DNA from: Salinibacillus kushneri
GTDB taxonomy: Bacteria; Bacillota; Bacilli; Bacillales; Alkalibacillaceae
Assembly (NCBI RefSeq): GCF_900111405.1
Contig: NZ_FOHJ01000006.1
Span: 186,001 to 250,000, forward strand
DNA length: 64,000 nt
Direction of reading: 5' to 3'
Shown: piece after piece, positions 17,220-27,241 of the stretch
How the letters are laid out: every line of letters starts with the position of its first letter
Position numbering within the stretch: position 1 is the stretch's first letter
Position numbers and translations under genes: made by a program
The notes under the pieces: model-generated
What the model was told of the DNA's origin: nothing
The model's input: the letters and a program-made list of their open reading frames with translations, nothing else
Databases searched by the model: none

Positions 17220-18983
17220 TTATTCATTTTCATCCTGCTCTTCAGTTTGTAATACTGCTTCCGTCATTTTTTTATAAATGTCCAGAGTCTTTGTTTTTGA
17301 TCCTTTATGATGTTGTAAATCGACAGCTACCATAGCATACTTTGGATTTTTGTCAGGAAAATAACCCGCAAACCAGGAATTCTCTAATTCATTATCTTCA
17401 TCACCATCTGAATTCATTTCAGCCGTACCTGTTTTTCCTGATATAGGTAACTCCTTTAACTCATTAGCAGTTCCTGAATCTTGCGTAACAAGCTTCAGCA
17501 AGGATTGAAGACGCTTGGCTGTTAGAGGATTGATTTGCTCATTCTCTTCTTCCTTTTGGTTTGTAAAAGTGCCCATTGTTGCATCATTCTGGTATAGAAT
17601 TTGATCAACTACACGTACCTTTTGCTTCTTTCCATTATTTACGATATTGGCCATCATATTAGCAACAGCTAGGGGGGTCACCTTGACATTTTTTTGGCCA
17701 ATTGCTGTTTGTAGAATAGCATCTTCCACTTGACGGTCAGATGGGTCACCCCAAATGTTTCCTGTTTCTTCTCCTGGTATTTGTGTGAAATCATCATATC
17801 GAAATATATCACCGTTCCAACCAACTGGACCAAGAATACCAAGTTTGTTTGCATATTGACTTATTACATCTTCATCGTTTTCCATTAATTCTAAAGCAAG
17901 CTGTCCAAAAGTCCGATTACAGCTTTGGGCAAAGCTCTGTTCAAAATTTAATTCTCCTAAATCCCGCTTATCCTCCTTTTCTCCATATACTCCTTGTGAG
18001 CAATTAAAGGTTCTTTGTTCATCAACGAGGCCTTTTTCTATTGCCGCAGCAGCTACCACCGTCTTAAACACCGAGCCGGGAAAATGTGCTGTAATCATTT
18101 GGTTCCGTATACGATCTTCATGATAAGGATTTTTTTTATCTACTTTTGGTCGACTTACCATAGCAAGAACGTCCCTTGATTTAACATCCAGAAGAACAAG
18201 ACCGCCTTTACTGATTTCATATTCATCAAAAAGTTTTTCAGCCTTTTGTTGTAAGGATAAATCCAGTGTTGTTTTGATTTTTGCAGGATAAAAGTGATTG
18301 TTATCCCCTGCATACTTTAAGTCAAAACCAAACATTGGGCGTCCATGACCATCAACATGAAACAGAAGCTTTTCTTGTTCATTTGCAATCAAGAATGGAT
18401 CAAAGGCTTTCTGAAGACCTGAAATTCCTACGGGAGTTGAATCCACCATCGGAAATTCCTCGCCATATCTATCGTTATAAAGAGCAGGATTTTCCCTTAC
18501 AAACCCCAATAAATGCTGAGCTAAAGCAGGATCTTCATTTTTAAAACGTTCAATTAATTGAACTCCTTTTAACTCCAAATCCTCTAATTGATTAAACTGT
18601 TCAGATTGAATGGTTGCATTCATGATATCCGTAATAAAGGCAGGCTGCTCTAAGGTCTTAATTTTACGTTGGAGTTCTTTGCTGGATAAATCTAAAACAT
18701 TTGCTAATTTTTTGTAGGTATCTTCCGCCTCTAATTTTGGAAATATAATGACGTCCAATACTTTTTTATTGGTTAATCGTTCGCCATTTCGAGATAAAAT
18801 TTGTCCTCTTCCTGTAGATAAAACCATTTGATGGGAGCGCTGTGCTACACTTCTTTCCAGCAGGTTTACATTTTCAGGTCCAAAACTTCTGGTCGAAAAT
18901 AGTTGAATGTCTGCCAGGCGAAATACCAGTATACTAAATAGAATAAAGACAATCGTAAGTAAAACATACAATCTTTTTTTCAT
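17220..18983 (-). CDS. pbpI: Class B penicillin-binding protein PbpI
   Basis: A 587-residue transpeptidase that crosslinks peptidoglycan outside the membrane. Residues 4-24 form the single membrane anchor, followed by a PBP-dimer domain and then the transpeptidase. Its motifs are SVFK with the active Ser304, then SCN near 365, and KTG in SGKTGTAE near 530. The ATG at 18983 is preferred over an in-frame start 11 codons upstream, because GGGTGA lies 6 bases before it and the anchor then begins directly. In B. subtilis this gene (yrrR) also follows greA. Confidence 0.93.
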   Translation of the reverse strand: MKKRLYVLLTIVFILFSILVFRLADIQLFSTRSFGPENVNLLERSVAQRSHQMVLSTGRGQILSRNGERLTNKKVLDVIIFPKLEAEDTYKKLANVLDLSSKELQRKIKTLEQPAFITDIMNATIQSEQFNQLEDLELKGVQLIERFKNEDPALAQHLLGFVRENPALYNDRYGEEFPMVDSTPVGISGLQKAFDPFLIANEQEKLLFHVDGHGRPMFGFDLKYAGDNNHFYPAKIKTTLDLSLQQKAEKLFDEYEISKGGLVLLDVKSRDVLAMVSRPKVDKKNPYHEDRIRNQMITAHFPGSVFKTVVAAAAIEKGLVDEQRTFNCSQGVYGEKEDKRDLGELNFEQSFAQSCNRTFGQLALELMENDEDVISQYANKLGILGPVGWNGDIFRYDDFTQIPGEETGNIWGDPSDRQVEDAILQTAIGQKNVKVTPLAVANMMANIVNNGKKQKVRVVDQILYQNDATMGTFTNQKEEENEQINPLTAKRLQSLLKLVTQDSGTANELKELPISGKTGTAEMNSDGDEDNELENSWFAGYFPDKNPKYAMVAVDLQHHKGSKTKTLDIYKKMTEAVLQTEEQDENE

Positions 18984-19035
18984 TGTTGTCACCCAATAAA
19001 AGTGTAGCCATACCAAACAGATTTAAAACAAAAAA

Positions 19036-19063
19036 AGAGCAAAATGCAAAGGCATTATGCTCT
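19036..19063 (-). terminator. Terminator of greA
   Basis: A stem AGAGCA plus AATGC pairing with GCATT and TGCTCT around an AAAG loop, with two single-base bulges, running on the minus strand into a T-rich tract. It lies 10 bp past the greA stop. Confidence 0.75.
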
Positions 19064-19073
19064 TTTACTCTAA

Positions 19074-19550
19074 CTATTCAACTTTAACAATTTTTACATT
19101 AATTTCTCCGCCTGGCGTTACTACGGGTACCTCTTCACCCACTTCACGTCCAAGCAGACTTTTAGCCATTGGAGAATCGTTTGAAATCTTTCCTTCAAAT
19201 GGATCAGATTCTGCACTACCTACAATCGTGTAAGTTTCTTCATCCCCATCAGGAAGCTCCTGAAATGTAACAGATTTACCTAGCTGAACAACATTTTGAT
19301 TTTCGTTATCGTTCTCTATAATAACAGCATTTCGAATCATTTTTTCGAGCTGAGCAATTCTGGATTCGACAAAAGCTTGTTCATCTTTAGCTGCATCATA
19401 CTCGGAGTTCTCTGATAAATCACCAAATCCTCGTGCAATCTTAATACGTTCTACAACTTCCTGACGTTTTTCAGTTTTTAATTGATGCAGTTCCTTTTCA
19501 ATTTTTTCTTTTCCTTCTTCAGTCATATAATAGCTTTTTTCAGTAGCCAT
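19074..19550 (-). CDS. greA: Transcription elongation factor GreA
   Basis: A 158-residue Gre factor, which enters the RNA polymerase secondary channel and triggers cleavage of backtracked RNA. The N-terminal coiled-coil carries the conserved acidic tip in [14 protein letters not shown] (near 46-59), and the C-terminal FKBP-like domain ends in [17 protein letters not shown]. Length and motifs are normal. It lies between pbpI and udk, as in B. subtilis, but with about 300 bp of non-coding sequence towards udk. Confidence 0.95.
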   Translation of the reverse strand: MATEKSYYMTEEGKEKIEKELHQLKTEKRQEVVERIKIARGFGDLSENSEYDAAKDEQAFVESRIAQLEKMIRNAVIIENDNENQNVVQLGKSVTFQELPDGDEETYTIVGSAESDPFEGKISNDSPMAKSLLGREVGEEVPVVTPGGEINVKIVKVE

Positions 19551-19852
19551 ACCCCAAACACTCCTTCATCATTAACCATTCAATTTATTAAATTTATCGC
19601 GGTGTAATTATCCGTAAAATCCTACCTCAATACATGAAAGTAGAGATGTATGTATAGGGGAAATATAACGGAACACCCCGATTGGTCCTGAATCAGTGGT
19701 GAGATGACACCACCCACTGATTGAAGTTTCACTTTATGAATGTATCATATGGGATAATACATTATTCATCCAGTACTGCAATTTCAAGATTACCAAATTA
19801 TAGTTACTCTTCTATACTATGGCAGATTTTTTCGATTTTTTCAATACCTTTG
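19551..19852. other. Non-coding stretch between udk and greA
   Basis: No convincing gene is seen. An inverted repeat (AATCAGTGG at 19691-19699 with CCACTGATT about 16 bases later) could end udk transcripts or be part of a small repeat. The remaining sequence is AT-rich and includes the greA upstream region. Confidence 0.5.
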
Positions 19853-20488
19853 TCATATAATAGAACGTTTTTCAAGTATACTACGAACTTTGGTTGTCAT
19901 CAAATCTATAGCAACCAGATTCTGTCCACCTTCAGGAATGATAATATCTGCATAGCGCTTTGTTGGTTCAACAAACTGCAAATGCATCGGTCTTACTACA
20001 TTCTCATACTGCTCAATAACCGATTCAATCGATCTTCCTCTTTCTTTTATGTCACGCATTAATCTGCGAATAATACGGATATCTGCATCCGTATCTACAA
20101 ATACTTTAATATCCATTAAATCTCTTAATGCTTTATCCTCAAGGACTAAAATACCTTCAATGATAATAACATCTTTTGGATCAACCGGAATGACCTGGTC
20201 CGACCTCGTATGAAGCTTATAATCATATATCGGTTTTTCAATCGGTTCTCCATTGATAAGTTTCGTAAGGTGTTTAATCAATAGGTCATTATCAAATGCA
20301 AGAGGATGGTCATAGTTTGTATTTAATCGTTCTTCCAATGGTATATGACTTTGATCTTTATAATAATAATCCTGTTCAATAATTAAAATGGACTTATCGA
20401 CAAAATGTTGATGAATAGATCTAGTGACGGTTGTTTTGCCGGATCCGGTCCCCCCGGCAACTCCAATCACAACTGGCTTTTCTGACAT
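19853..20488 (-). CDS. udk: Uridine kinase
   Basis: A 211-residue kinase that phosphorylates uridine and cytidine in pyrimidine salvage. The P-loop is [10 protein letters not shown] (near 12-21), then EQDYYYKD and YDHPLAFD, which bind the nucleoside. The lid is [12 protein letters not shown]. The ATG at 20488 follows AAAGGAG by 10 bases; the upstream in-frame start lacks a ribosome site. In B. subtilis two U32 peptidase genes (yrrN, yrrO) lie between udk and yrrM; here only 39 bp separates them. Confidence 0.94.
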   Translation of the reverse strand: MSEKPVVIGVAGGTGSGKTTVTRSIHQHFVDKSILIIEQDYYYKDQSHIPLEERLNTNYDHPLAFDNDLLIKHLTKLINGEPIEKPIYDYKLHTRSDQVIPVDPKDVIIIEGILVLEDKALRDLMDIKVFVDTDADIRIIRRLMRDIKERGRSIESVIEQYENVVRPMHLQFVEPTKRYADIIIPEGGQNLVAIDLMTTKVRSILEKRSII

Positions 20489-20527
20489 GCCGCATAAGCT
20501 CCTTTCTAGGTCTAACCACAATTTTTG

Positions 20528-21172
20528 TTACTTATCTTTTTTTACACTAAGTGCTACTCCATCTCCAATAGGAAATATCGATGTGTCAAAATTCGGCTGT
20601 TGAATTAACCAATTATTAAAACCTCGAATTTTATTTCCAATCTTCTTCATTCGACTGTTATCATCCGGATTGGAAGCCACATACCCTTTAAAAAGGACAT
20701 TATCTGTAATAACAAGGCCTCCATTAAGGACAAATTTTTCATATAACGTAAAAAATTTCTGATATTGACCTTTTGCGGCATCAATAAATAATACATCATA
20801 GGGTCCCTTGGCTTCAACTTCATCTGATATTTCTAGAGCATCTCCAAATATAACATCTATACGTTCCTTCTTGTTTGCCCTATGTATATTTGTAATGGCC
20901 TCCTGATAACGATCTGAATCCCTCTCAACTGTTACGATATGAGATTCAGGTGAAGCTTCTAGCATACGTAACGCCGAATATCCAATTGCTGTTCCGATTT
21001 CTAAAATTCGTTTAGGCTGCTTGATGCGAAGAATTTGCTTCACAAATTCTATACTTATTGGCTCCATAATGGGAACCTGATGTTTTTTAGCAAAAGCTTC
21101 CATCTCTATGATTAAATCATTTTTATCTGGTAAAGTACTTTGTAAATAATTTGTAACATAATCATCCTTCAC
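20528..21172 (-). CDS. yrrM: YrrM, SAM-dependent O-methyltransferase
   Basis: A 214-residue methyltransferase of the CCoAOMT/catechol type. It shows the SAM motif LEIGTAIGYSALRML (about 56-70) and the metal-site acid in YDVLFIDAAKGQY (about 128-140), followed by GGLVITDNVL. In some Bacillaceae the family modifies 5-hydroxyuridine in tRNA (TrmR), and YrrM is the B. subtilis TrmR. I therefore infer that this protein makes 5-methoxyuridine at the wobble base. It lies just upstream of udk and downstream of the mltG terminator. Confidence 0.9.
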   Translation of the reverse strand: MKDDYVTNYLQSTLPDKNDLIIEMEAFAKKHQVPIMEPISIEFVKQILRIKQPKRILEIGTAIGYSALRMLEASPESHIVTVERDSDRYQEAITNIHRANKKERIDVIFGDALEISDEVEAKGPYDVLFIDAAKGQYQKFFTLYEKFVLNGGLVITDNVLFKGYVASNPDDNSRMKKIGNKIRGFNNWLIQQPNFDTSIFPIGDGVALSVKKDK

Positions 21173-21226
21173 ACTTATGACCTCCTATAGAGCGGTGCTT
21201 ACAACTATATTAGTTTATCATAACAA

Positions 21227-21264
21227 AAGTAGGGTATGCGAATGAAATTCACATTACCCTACTT
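21227..21264 (-). terminator. Terminator of mltG
   Basis: A perfect 10-bp stem (AAGTAGGGTA with TACCCTACTT) with an 18-nt loop, followed on the minus strand by a short T-rich tract. It lies 26 bp after the mltG stop. Confidence 0.75.
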
Positions 21265-21289
21265 AGAATTTTCCTTATTAAAAGTCAAC

Positions 21290-22402
21290 TTAATTGATAT
21301 GTTCAGCCTTTTTTCGATTATGCTCTTCAAGCGTTTTAGAATAGTAAATGTTTCCGTCTACAGATGAAGCAAGGAAATATAAATTATCTGATTCATAAGG
21401 ATTGACGGCTGCTTTTAATGAATTCTCAGCAAAATTAGAAATGGGACCAACCGGTAAATCCGTATACTTATAGGTGTTATATGGTGAGTCAACTTCTAGA
21501 TGGTCATAATTCACTTTTTCTTTATGCTCTCCAAGAGCATAGATAACGGTTGGATCAGTTTGTAATGGCATTCCTTTATCTAAACGATTGTAAAAGACAC
21601 CGGCAATTTTTTGACGGTCATCATAAGTTGTGGCCTCATTCTCTACAAGCGATGCCATAGTTAGCGCTTCATGTGTAGATAGATTATACTGCTCGAATTG
21701 ATCTTTATATTGGACAGCAACCTCTTCTGTTTTATCCAGCATTTTTTCAACAATTTGCTCAACAGTAGGATCCTTTTTATAGAAATTATATGTGGCTGCA
21801 AATAAATAACCTTCAAGTGGAACTTTAATTCCTTCTTGTAAAATGTTATCACTTAATACTGTATACCGATTAATTAACTTCTTAACGTAATCTTGATTAT
21901 TCACTTTTTCCAGAAATTCCTCTTCTGATATTGATGTTCGCTTTGAATAGATATTGGCGATTTCCTCAACCGTTTTTCCTTCTGGTATGGTGACAGTAAT
22001 TACAGGCTCTTCCTGTACTGTTCCTGTTTTTAAATGATTTATAATTTCATCCATAGTCATAGATGGAGAGAGTTCATATTCCCCTGCTTTAAAATCCTGT
22101 TCATTTTTAAATTTTACATAATAGCGGAATACTGTATCATTTTTAATAATATCTGCCTGTTCCAAAGTACTGGCAATAGTTGAAACGGTTGATCCTAAAG
22201 GTATTTCCACCTTCTTTGTTTTATCATTCGATGAATCTACTGGTTCTAATGCAGATTTAACATAGAAATAACCTGAAAATCCGACTGCAGCGATGATAAC
22301 AATTGCTATTGTTAATACTAATAAAACAATTTTCCGGACCGTTCTGGCCTCTTCATATTGCGCTTTTTTCTTCTTTTTATAATCCTTATTCGAAGTAGAC
22401 AC
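21290..22402 (-). CDS. mltG: Endolytic murein transglycosylase MltG (YceG family)
   Basis: A 370-residue membrane-anchored enzyme that cuts nascent glycan strands and so sets their length. A basic N-terminus leads into one transmembrane helix (about 25-49), then a LysM-like segment with PLGSTVSTIASTL. The YceG catalytic domain follows, with the conserved glutamate in SLVENEATTYDDR (near 250) and the late signature YNTYKYTDLPVGPISN. It corresponds to B. subtilis yrrL. It is separated from yrzB by about 420 bp of non-coding DNA. Confidence 0.94.
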   Translation of the reverse strand: MSTSNKDYKKKKKAQYEEARTVRKIVLLVLTIAIVIIAAVGFSGYFYVKSALEPVDSSNDKTKKVEIPLGSTVSTIASTLEQADIIKNDTVFRYYVKFKNEQDFKAGEYELSPSMTMDEIINHLKTGTVQEEPVITVTIPEGKTVEEIANIYSKRTSISEEEFLEKVNNQDYVKKLINRYTVLSDNILQEGIKVPLEGYLFAATYNFYKKDPTVEQIVEKMLDKTEEVAVQYKDQFEQYNLSTHEALTMASLVENEATTYDDRQKIAGVFYNRLDKGMPLQTDPTVIYALGEHKEKVNYDHLEVDSPYNTYKYTDLPVGPISNFAENSLKAAVNPYESDNLYFLASSVDGNIYYSKTLEEHNRKKAEHIN

Positions 22403-22770
22403 TTGTCTCCTCCTTTCATCTGGTACATTATACTACAAAATATAGGATGATTTCTATTTTTTTTACTAGAAAAACTCACATTTACTCGTTCCTTAGCGAA
22501 TATACTCGTATTTTCTATATTACTGATATATTCTCCTTGTATGGGAATAAAAGGTGAAATCTAACCAAAAGTTTACTATATTAACGCCTGAATGATGCCA
22601 TTTAGCTATGTATTAGCAAACCTTTGCCTCAGGAAATAAAGGAAGCACGTCAGTCGATATTGACTTACGGAGGAGGAGATCATCATTAATCGCTGCCACT
22701 GGACCTGGACGTAAATATCCTTGAAATTTTAATTTGTAGAAGCCCCCTTTTATCTTGCCAAGACAACAAA
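22403..22770. other. Intergenic stretch with a protein-like open frame lacking a start
   Basis: No standard gene is seen. On the minus strand one frame stays open from the yrzB terminator to a TAA at 22613-22615. It reads like protein (segments GGFYKLKFQGYL and DVLPLFPEAKVC) but has no usable start codon or ribosome site. It is probably a remnant or a repeated intergenic element. The part from 22403 to 22600 is AT-rich and should hold the mltG promoter, which I cannot place confidently. Confidence 0.4.
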
Positions 22771-22808
22771 AAAACTGTACAGCCTCTTTTAGAAGACCGT
22801 ACAGTTTT
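22771..22808 (-). terminator. Terminator of the alaS-ireB-ruvX-yrzB operon
   Basis: A perfect 10-bp stem (AAAACTGTAC with GTACAGTTTT), 18 bp after the yrzB stop, running on the minus strand into TTTTTTTG. Confidence 0.8.
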
Positions 22809-22825
22809 CATTTGATGTTAGGGTT

Positions 22826-23122
22826 TTAAGATTCGTCCTCTTCTTCCTCAGTAAAAGTGTTCAACATTTCTTCAATCATATCCCACTCTTCATCCGTTTC
22901 AATTTGATATAAGGTTAAATCATCATCTTTCTCATCTTCCTCAAATCGAAAAGCAAACACTTCCTGTTCCTCTGCTTGTGCCTGTTCAACAGGAACAACG
23001 ACCATGTATGATTTTTCTGTTTGATCTACCTCAAATGTGAAGAGTACTTCAAAAAGATGTTCTTCACCTGATTCATCGGGAATGATTATACGCTCCTTCT
23101 CATCCAAAGCCATTCCACTCAT
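22826..23122 (-). CDS. yrzB: DUF1292 protein YrzB
   Basis: A 98-residue very acidic protein with the DUF1292 pattern: IIPDESGEEHLFEVLFTFEVD, then KSYMVVVP, then VFAFRFEED (quoted as separate segments), and a Glu-rich tail. The function is unknown. Its fixed place in the operon ireB-ruvX-yrzB, 5 bp after ruvX, is shared across Firmicutes. The strong net negative charge is normal for the family. Confidence 0.9.
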   Translation of the reverse strand: MSGMALDEKERIIIPDESGEEHLFEVLFTFEVDQTEKSYMVVVPVEQAQAEEQEVFAFRFEEDEKDDDLTLYQIETDEEWDMIEEMLNTFTEEEEDES

Positions 23123-23127
23123 CCTCC

Positions 23128-23541
23128 TTAGCTTTTCGCATCTAAATAACTCTGTAAAATCATAACGGCTGCCATCTTATCAATAACTTTTTTTCGTTTT
23201 GACCGACTCATATCCGCTGATAGTAAAATACGCTCGGCTGCCATTGTGGTTAACCGTTCATCCCATAGCTCTACTGGTAATTGAAATTCTTCTTCCATCT
23301 TCCCGGCAAATTGCTCACAAGCCTTTCCTCGTTCGCCAATCGTACCATTCATGTTTTTAGGATGACCTACAACTACTTTTTTTATTTGATGCTGATTAAT
23401 AATTTGTCGCAACTCGTCCACTACCTGATGGAATTTTTCAGTCCAACGAATGGTTTTAATTCCTTGAGCCGTCCAGCCAAGTTCATCACTGACAGCTACA
23501 CCAATCGTTTTTTCACCTACATCCAAACCTAATATTTTCAT
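23128..23541 (-). CDS. ruvX: Putative Holliday junction resolvase / pre-16S rRNA nuclease
   Basis: A 137-residue RNase H-fold protein of the YqgF/RuvX family. The first catalytic acid is in [17 protein letters not shown] (residues 3-19), and the later ones are in LWDERLTT and near the C-terminal DKMAAVMIL. The family has been assigned both Holliday-junction resolution and 16S rRNA 5'-end maturation. It overlaps ireB by 4 bp and corresponds to B. subtilis yrrK. Confidence 0.92.
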   Translation of the reverse strand: MKILGLDVGEKTIGVAVSDELGWTAQGIKTIRWTEKFHQVVDELRQIINQHQIKKVVVGHPKNMNGTIGERGKACEQFAGKMEEEFQLPVELWDERLTTMAAERILLSADMSRSKRKKVIDKMAAVMILQSYLDAKS

Positions 23542-23810
23542 GTATCCGCCTCTTTATGCTCATTTAAGTAAAATTTAACTAGTTCTTCAATTAACTCATC
23601 ACGTTCAATTCTACGGATTAACTTTCTGGCATCCTTATGTCGGGGAATATAAGCTGGATCTCCTGATAATAAATATCCTACAATCTGGTTAATGGGATTG
23701 TATCCTTTATCCTGTAAAGCAGAATGTACGGTAAGTAAGATTTCATTAACATCCTGCTCAAAAGGTTCCTCCGAAAAATTAAACTTCATTGTTTTATCAT
23801 TTGAGTTCAT
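23538..23810 (-). CDS. ireB: IreB family regulatory phosphoprotein
   Basis: A 90-residue protein of the DUF965/IreB family with the highly conserved segments [19 protein letters not shown] and [13 protein letters not shown]. In Enterococcus, IreB is phosphorylated on N-terminal threonines by the kinase IreK and lowers cephalosporin resistance; here Thr7 and neighbours could play that part. It lies between alaS and ruvX. B. subtilis calls it yrzL. Confidence 0.92.
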   Translation of the reverse strand: MNSNDKTMKFNFSEEPFEQDVNEILLTVHSALQDKGYNPINQIVGYLLSGDPAYIPRHKDARKLIRRIERDELIEELVKFYLNEHKEADT

Positions 23811-23873
23811 GGCGACCTGACACTCCTTATGGAAAGAATTTCATTTATATTCATTATAAGCTTTTCAGGGCAA

Positions 23874-26510
23874 TCAGGAAACCGTTTGGACATATTCTTT
23901 TGCAAAGTTAATGGCCTCGTCTAATTTTTCAGGCTGTTTTCCGCCTGCCTGAGCCATATCCGGACGACCGCCACCACCGCCGCCACAGCGGGATGCGGCT
24001 TCTTTAATCAGATTTCCCGCGTGATATCCTTTTTCTACTAAATCTTTTGAAACACCTGCTGCTAGTTGAACTTTTCCATTACTAGCGGCCCCTAGTAAGA
24101 TAATACCTGATTGTAGTGTTTGCTTCATTTCATCAACCATACTCCGAAGAGCATTCATATCGGAAACGTCTACTTTAGCAGCTAACACAGATACACCATT
24201 TATTTCCTCAACAGAATCAGTAATACTTTTAGCTTCTAAATTTGAAAGTTTAGCCTTTAAGGAATCATTTTCCCGCTCTACTTCCTTCATTTCCGTAAAC
24301 AATGTATCAATTCGTGTCGGGATTTGCTCAATGGTTGTTTTTAATTTTGTACTCGTTTCCTCAAGAAGCTGTTCACGATTTTGGACCCATTCATAAGCCC
24401 CTTTACCGGTTAAGGCTTCAATTCGGCGAGTACCTGCTCCAATTCCAGATTCGGCGGTAATTTTGAACATTCCTATTTCCGCTGTATTGCTTACATGACA
24501 GCCTCCGCAAAGTTCAATACTATATTCTCCAACAGAAACTACACGAACAGTATCTCCATACTTTTCGCCAAACAGTGCCATTGCACCCATTTCTTTCGCT
24601 TCTTTAAAGGATTTTATATCCGTCTCAACTGCAATAGATTCCCAAATTTTTTCATTTACTTTTCGTTCTATCTCTTTTAGTTCTTCCACTTTTACTGCAT
24701 TAAAATGCGAAAAGTCAAAACGTAAACGATCAGGTGCTACTAAAGACCCTGCCTGATTTACATGATCACCGATTACATCTTTAAGTGCCTGGTGGAGCAA
24801 ATGAGTCGCTGTATGATTTTTTATTATATGTTTACGCAAGCTTTGATGAACTTCTGCATTTACATAATCACCTTTTTGCAGGCGTCCCTCTTCTATCCAT
24901 ACACGGTGCATATTTTGACCATTTGGAGCTTTTTGGACATCCTCAACCTTCGCTAAAGCATTATTTGTTCTAATCGTCCCTTTATCAGCTACTTGCCCTC
25001 CACTTTCAGCATAGAAAGGAGTCTGTTCTAAGAAGAGATAAATTTCATCTCCTGCTTCAGCCGTGTCCACAATTTGATCATTTTTCACCATTTCTACAAT
25101 ACTGGATTGTGATGTAAGTTGACCATAGCCGACAAACTCACTATTAAAAGTAAGCTCACGAAGAATTCCGCTTTGCACCTTCATAGATTCCACTTTTTGT
25201 CTGGCTTGACGGGCTCTGGAGCGTTGTTTTTCCATTTCCTCATTAAATTCGTCTTCATCTATAGTAAAGCCTTCATCCTGTACATATTCTTCCGTTAGTT
25301 CTTTAGGAAAGCCATACGTATCATATAGTCTAAAGACCTCCACACCAGGGAAGACAGTACTTCCCTTAGTTTTTTCTTTATTAATGACTTCCTTTAAAAT
25401 GGCTAAACCATCATTTAAGGTCTCATGAAAGCGCTCTTCCTCTGTCTTAATGACGTTTGCAATAAATGACTGCTTTTCTGTAACTTTTGGATAGAAATCA
25501 ACCATAATTTCTGCTACATCTTCAACGAGCTTGTACATAAACGGCTCTTCAATACCTAAGTATTTGGCATAACGGACAGCACGGCGAAGAAGTCGTCTTA
25601 AAACATATCCACGTCCCTCATTTGAAGGTAATGCCCCATCACCCACTGCAAAGGATACCGTTCGGATATGATCGGCAATCACTTTAAATGCAGTGTCGTA
25701 TTCTTCTTTGGCACCGTATTTAATGCCGGCAATGTCAGAGGTATGTTCAATAATCGGCATGAACAAATCTGTTTCAAAATTTGTTCTTGTGTCTTGAATA
25801 ACACTTACCATACGCTCTAAGCCCATACCCGTATCAATGTTTTTCTTGGGCAATGGCGTATACGTATGGTCTGGATTATGATTAAATTGGGAGAACACAA
25901 GATTCCAGATTTCTAAATAACGTTCATTTTCTCCACCAGGATAGAGCTCAGGATCCTGAGGATTATTACCATACGCTTCTCCACGATCATAAAAAATTTC
26001 CGTATTTGGTCCACTTGGTCCTTCTCCAATATCCCAGAAATTCTCTTCTAATCGAATGATACGTTCTTCCGGAATTTTAATGTCCTGTAACCATATTTCG
26101 TAAGCTTCATTATCTTCAGGATGTACAGTAACGGATAAACGTTCCGGATCAAAGCCAATCCATTTTGGACTGGTTAAGAATTCCCAGGCAAATTCGATAG
26201 CTTCCTTTTTAAAATAATCACCAATTGAAAAATTCCCAAGCATTTCAAAGAATGTATGGTGACGAGCGGTCTTTCCTACATTTTCAATATCATTGGTTCG
26301 AATAGATTTTTGTGCATTACAAATCCGTGGATTCTCTGGTACAACCGAGCCATCAAAATATTTCTTAAGCGTAGCCACTCCACTATTTATCCAAAGAAGC
26401 GTTGGGTCTTCAACAGGAACTAATGATGCACTAGGTTCTACACTGTGGCCTTTTTCCTTGAAAAAGTCGAGAAACATTTGTCTTACTTCAGCAGATTTTA
26501 AATGCTTCAT
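23874..26510 (-). CDS. alaS: Alanyl-tRNA synthetase
   Basis: An 878-residue class IIc synthetase that charges tRNA-Ala. The catalytic domain shows [19 protein letters not shown], and the editing domain shows the zinc motif HTATHLLH in the middle and CGGCHVSNT later. The C-terminal DHHA1/C-Ala domain ends with [18 protein letters not shown]. It is the first gene of the alaS-ireB-ruvX-yrzB operon and is controlled by the T-box leader directly upstream. Confidence 0.97.
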   Translation of the reverse strand: MKHLKSAEVRQMFLDFFKEKGHSVEPSASLVPVEDPTLLWINSGVATLKKYFDGSVVPENPRICNAQKSIRTNDIENVGKTARHHTFFEMLGNFSIGDYFKKEAIEFAWEFLTSPKWIGFDPERLSVTVHPEDNEAYEIWLQDIKIPEERIIRLEENFWDIGEGPSGPNTEIFYDRGEAYGNNPQDPELYPGGENERYLEIWNLVFSQFNHNPDHTYTPLPKKNIDTGMGLERMVSVIQDTRTNFETDLFMPIIEHTSDIAGIKYGAKEEYDTAFKVIADHIRTVSFAVGDGALPSNEGRGYVLRRLLRRAVRYAKYLGIEEPFMYKLVEDVAEIMVDFYPKVTEKQSFIANVIKTEEERFHETLNDGLAILKEVINKEKTKGSTVFPGVEVFRLYDTYGFPKELTEEYVQDEGFTIDEDEFNEEMEKQRSRARQARQKVESMKVQSGILRELTFNSEFVGYGQLTSQSSIVEMVKNDQIVDTAEAGDEIYLFLEQTPFYAESGGQVADKGTIRTNNALAKVEDVQKAPNGQNMHRVWIEEGRLQKGDYVNAEVHQSLRKHIIKNHTATHLLHQALKDVIGDHVNQAGSLVAPDRLRFDFSHFNAVKVEELKEIERKVNEKIWESIAVETDIKSFKEAKEMGAMALFGEKYGDTVRVVSVGEYSIELCGGCHVSNTAEIGMFKITAESGIGAGTRRIEALTGKGAYEWVQNREQLLEETSTKLKTTIEQIPTRIDTLFTEMKEVERENDSLKAKLSNLEAKSITDSVEEINGVSVLAAKVDVSDMNALRSMVDEMKQTLQSGIILLGAASNGKVQLAAGVSKDLVEKGYHAGNLIKEAASRCGGGGGGRPDMAQAGGKQPEKLDEAINFAKEYVQTVS

Positions 26511-26558
26511 CTTCTGTTTCCTCCTTCATTTCTACTATAGAAATCAGTATGTACAAAA

Positions 26559-26827
26559 AACTCTCGTCCCTGCAAACATCTGCAGGGACGAGAGTTTATG
26601 GTCGCGGTACCACCCTGATTATGGATATTAAAATCCATCACCTTTTACGTATTAACGGCACGCTGCCGGCGGGAATTAACCGCACTCCGGACTAGCATTC
26701 CAGGACCTTATATCTGGAATTCCTTCCAGCCTAGAGAATTCCTCTCTGTATTATGGTGCTCTCCATAATCATTAGATAGTATCCTGTACTCAGATCCTTC
26801 TACATTTTCCTATAGTCGTTTGATTAT
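26559..26827 (-). promoter_or_regulatory. T-box riboswitch upstream of alaS, alanine specifier
   Basis: On the minus strand the antiterminator core AGGGTGGTACCGCG lies at 26603-26616. A 16-bp terminator stem follows at 26559-26596, with a T run behind it. Upstream are the stem I pieces GAGAGG and GGCTGGAAGG. The specifier position reads GAATGCTAG, with the alanine codon GCT at 26694-26696. Uncharged tRNA-Ala would pair with it and stabilise the antiterminator, allowing alaS transcription when alanine charging is low. Confidence 0.93.
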
Positions 26828-26833
26828 GGCGAT

Positions 26834-26862
26834 ATTATAGCCAACTTTCAAAAACATGTCAA
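26834..26862 (-). promoter_or_regulatory. Sigma-A promoter of the alaS T-box leader
   Basis: A consensus -35 TTGACA (26857-26862) and a consensus -10 TATAAT (26834-26839) on the minus strand, exactly 17 bases apart. Confidence 0.9.
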
Positions 26863-26866
26863 CCAG

Positions 26867-27130
26867 AAAAGCGAAGGCGACTGAACAGGTCCGACTGCAT
26901 AAGCAGAATTCACGGAGTGGCATGTTTTTCGCCACGGAGTGGATTCTGCTTATGTCTGCTTGGACCTAGGAGCCGTAGCTAGACATACAAAAGCGAAGGC
27001 GACTGAACAGGTCCGACAGCATAAGTAGAATTCACGGAGTGGCATGTTTTTCGCCACGGAGTGGATTATGCTTATGTCTGTTTGGACCTAGGAGCCGCAG
27101 CTAGACATACAAAAGCGAAGGCACTGGTCT
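26867..27130. repeat. Tandem 122-bp palindromic intergenic repeats (two copies plus a stub)
   Basis: Two nearly identical units begin at 26867 and 26989, and a third start at 27111 is cut short. Each opens with AAAAGCGAAGGCGACTG and closes with GGACCTAGGAGCCG and AGCTAGACATAC. Inside, CATAAGCAGAAT pairs with ATTCTGCTTATG and GTGGC pairs with GCCAC, so each unit folds into a long hairpin. Diverged copies of the same family occur at 35316-35488. The sequence carries no gene. Confidence 0.85.
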
Positions 27131-27159
27131 GGTGGTGTACCTGACACGTCAATGATGCC

Positions 27160-27195
27160 TATAAATTAGCTATTCACCATAATAGCTAATTTATA
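27160..27195. repeat. Perfect 15-bp AT-rich inverted repeat
   Basis: TATAAATTAGCTATT and its exact complement are separated by CACCAT. It lies 46 bp past the stop of the AI-2E-family gene on the minus strand and could help terminate it, although no T run follows. Confidence 0.6.
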
Positions 27196-27241
27196 GACAT
27201 CTGTCCGTCCACATTTAAACCACCATCCAAATGCCCACGGT

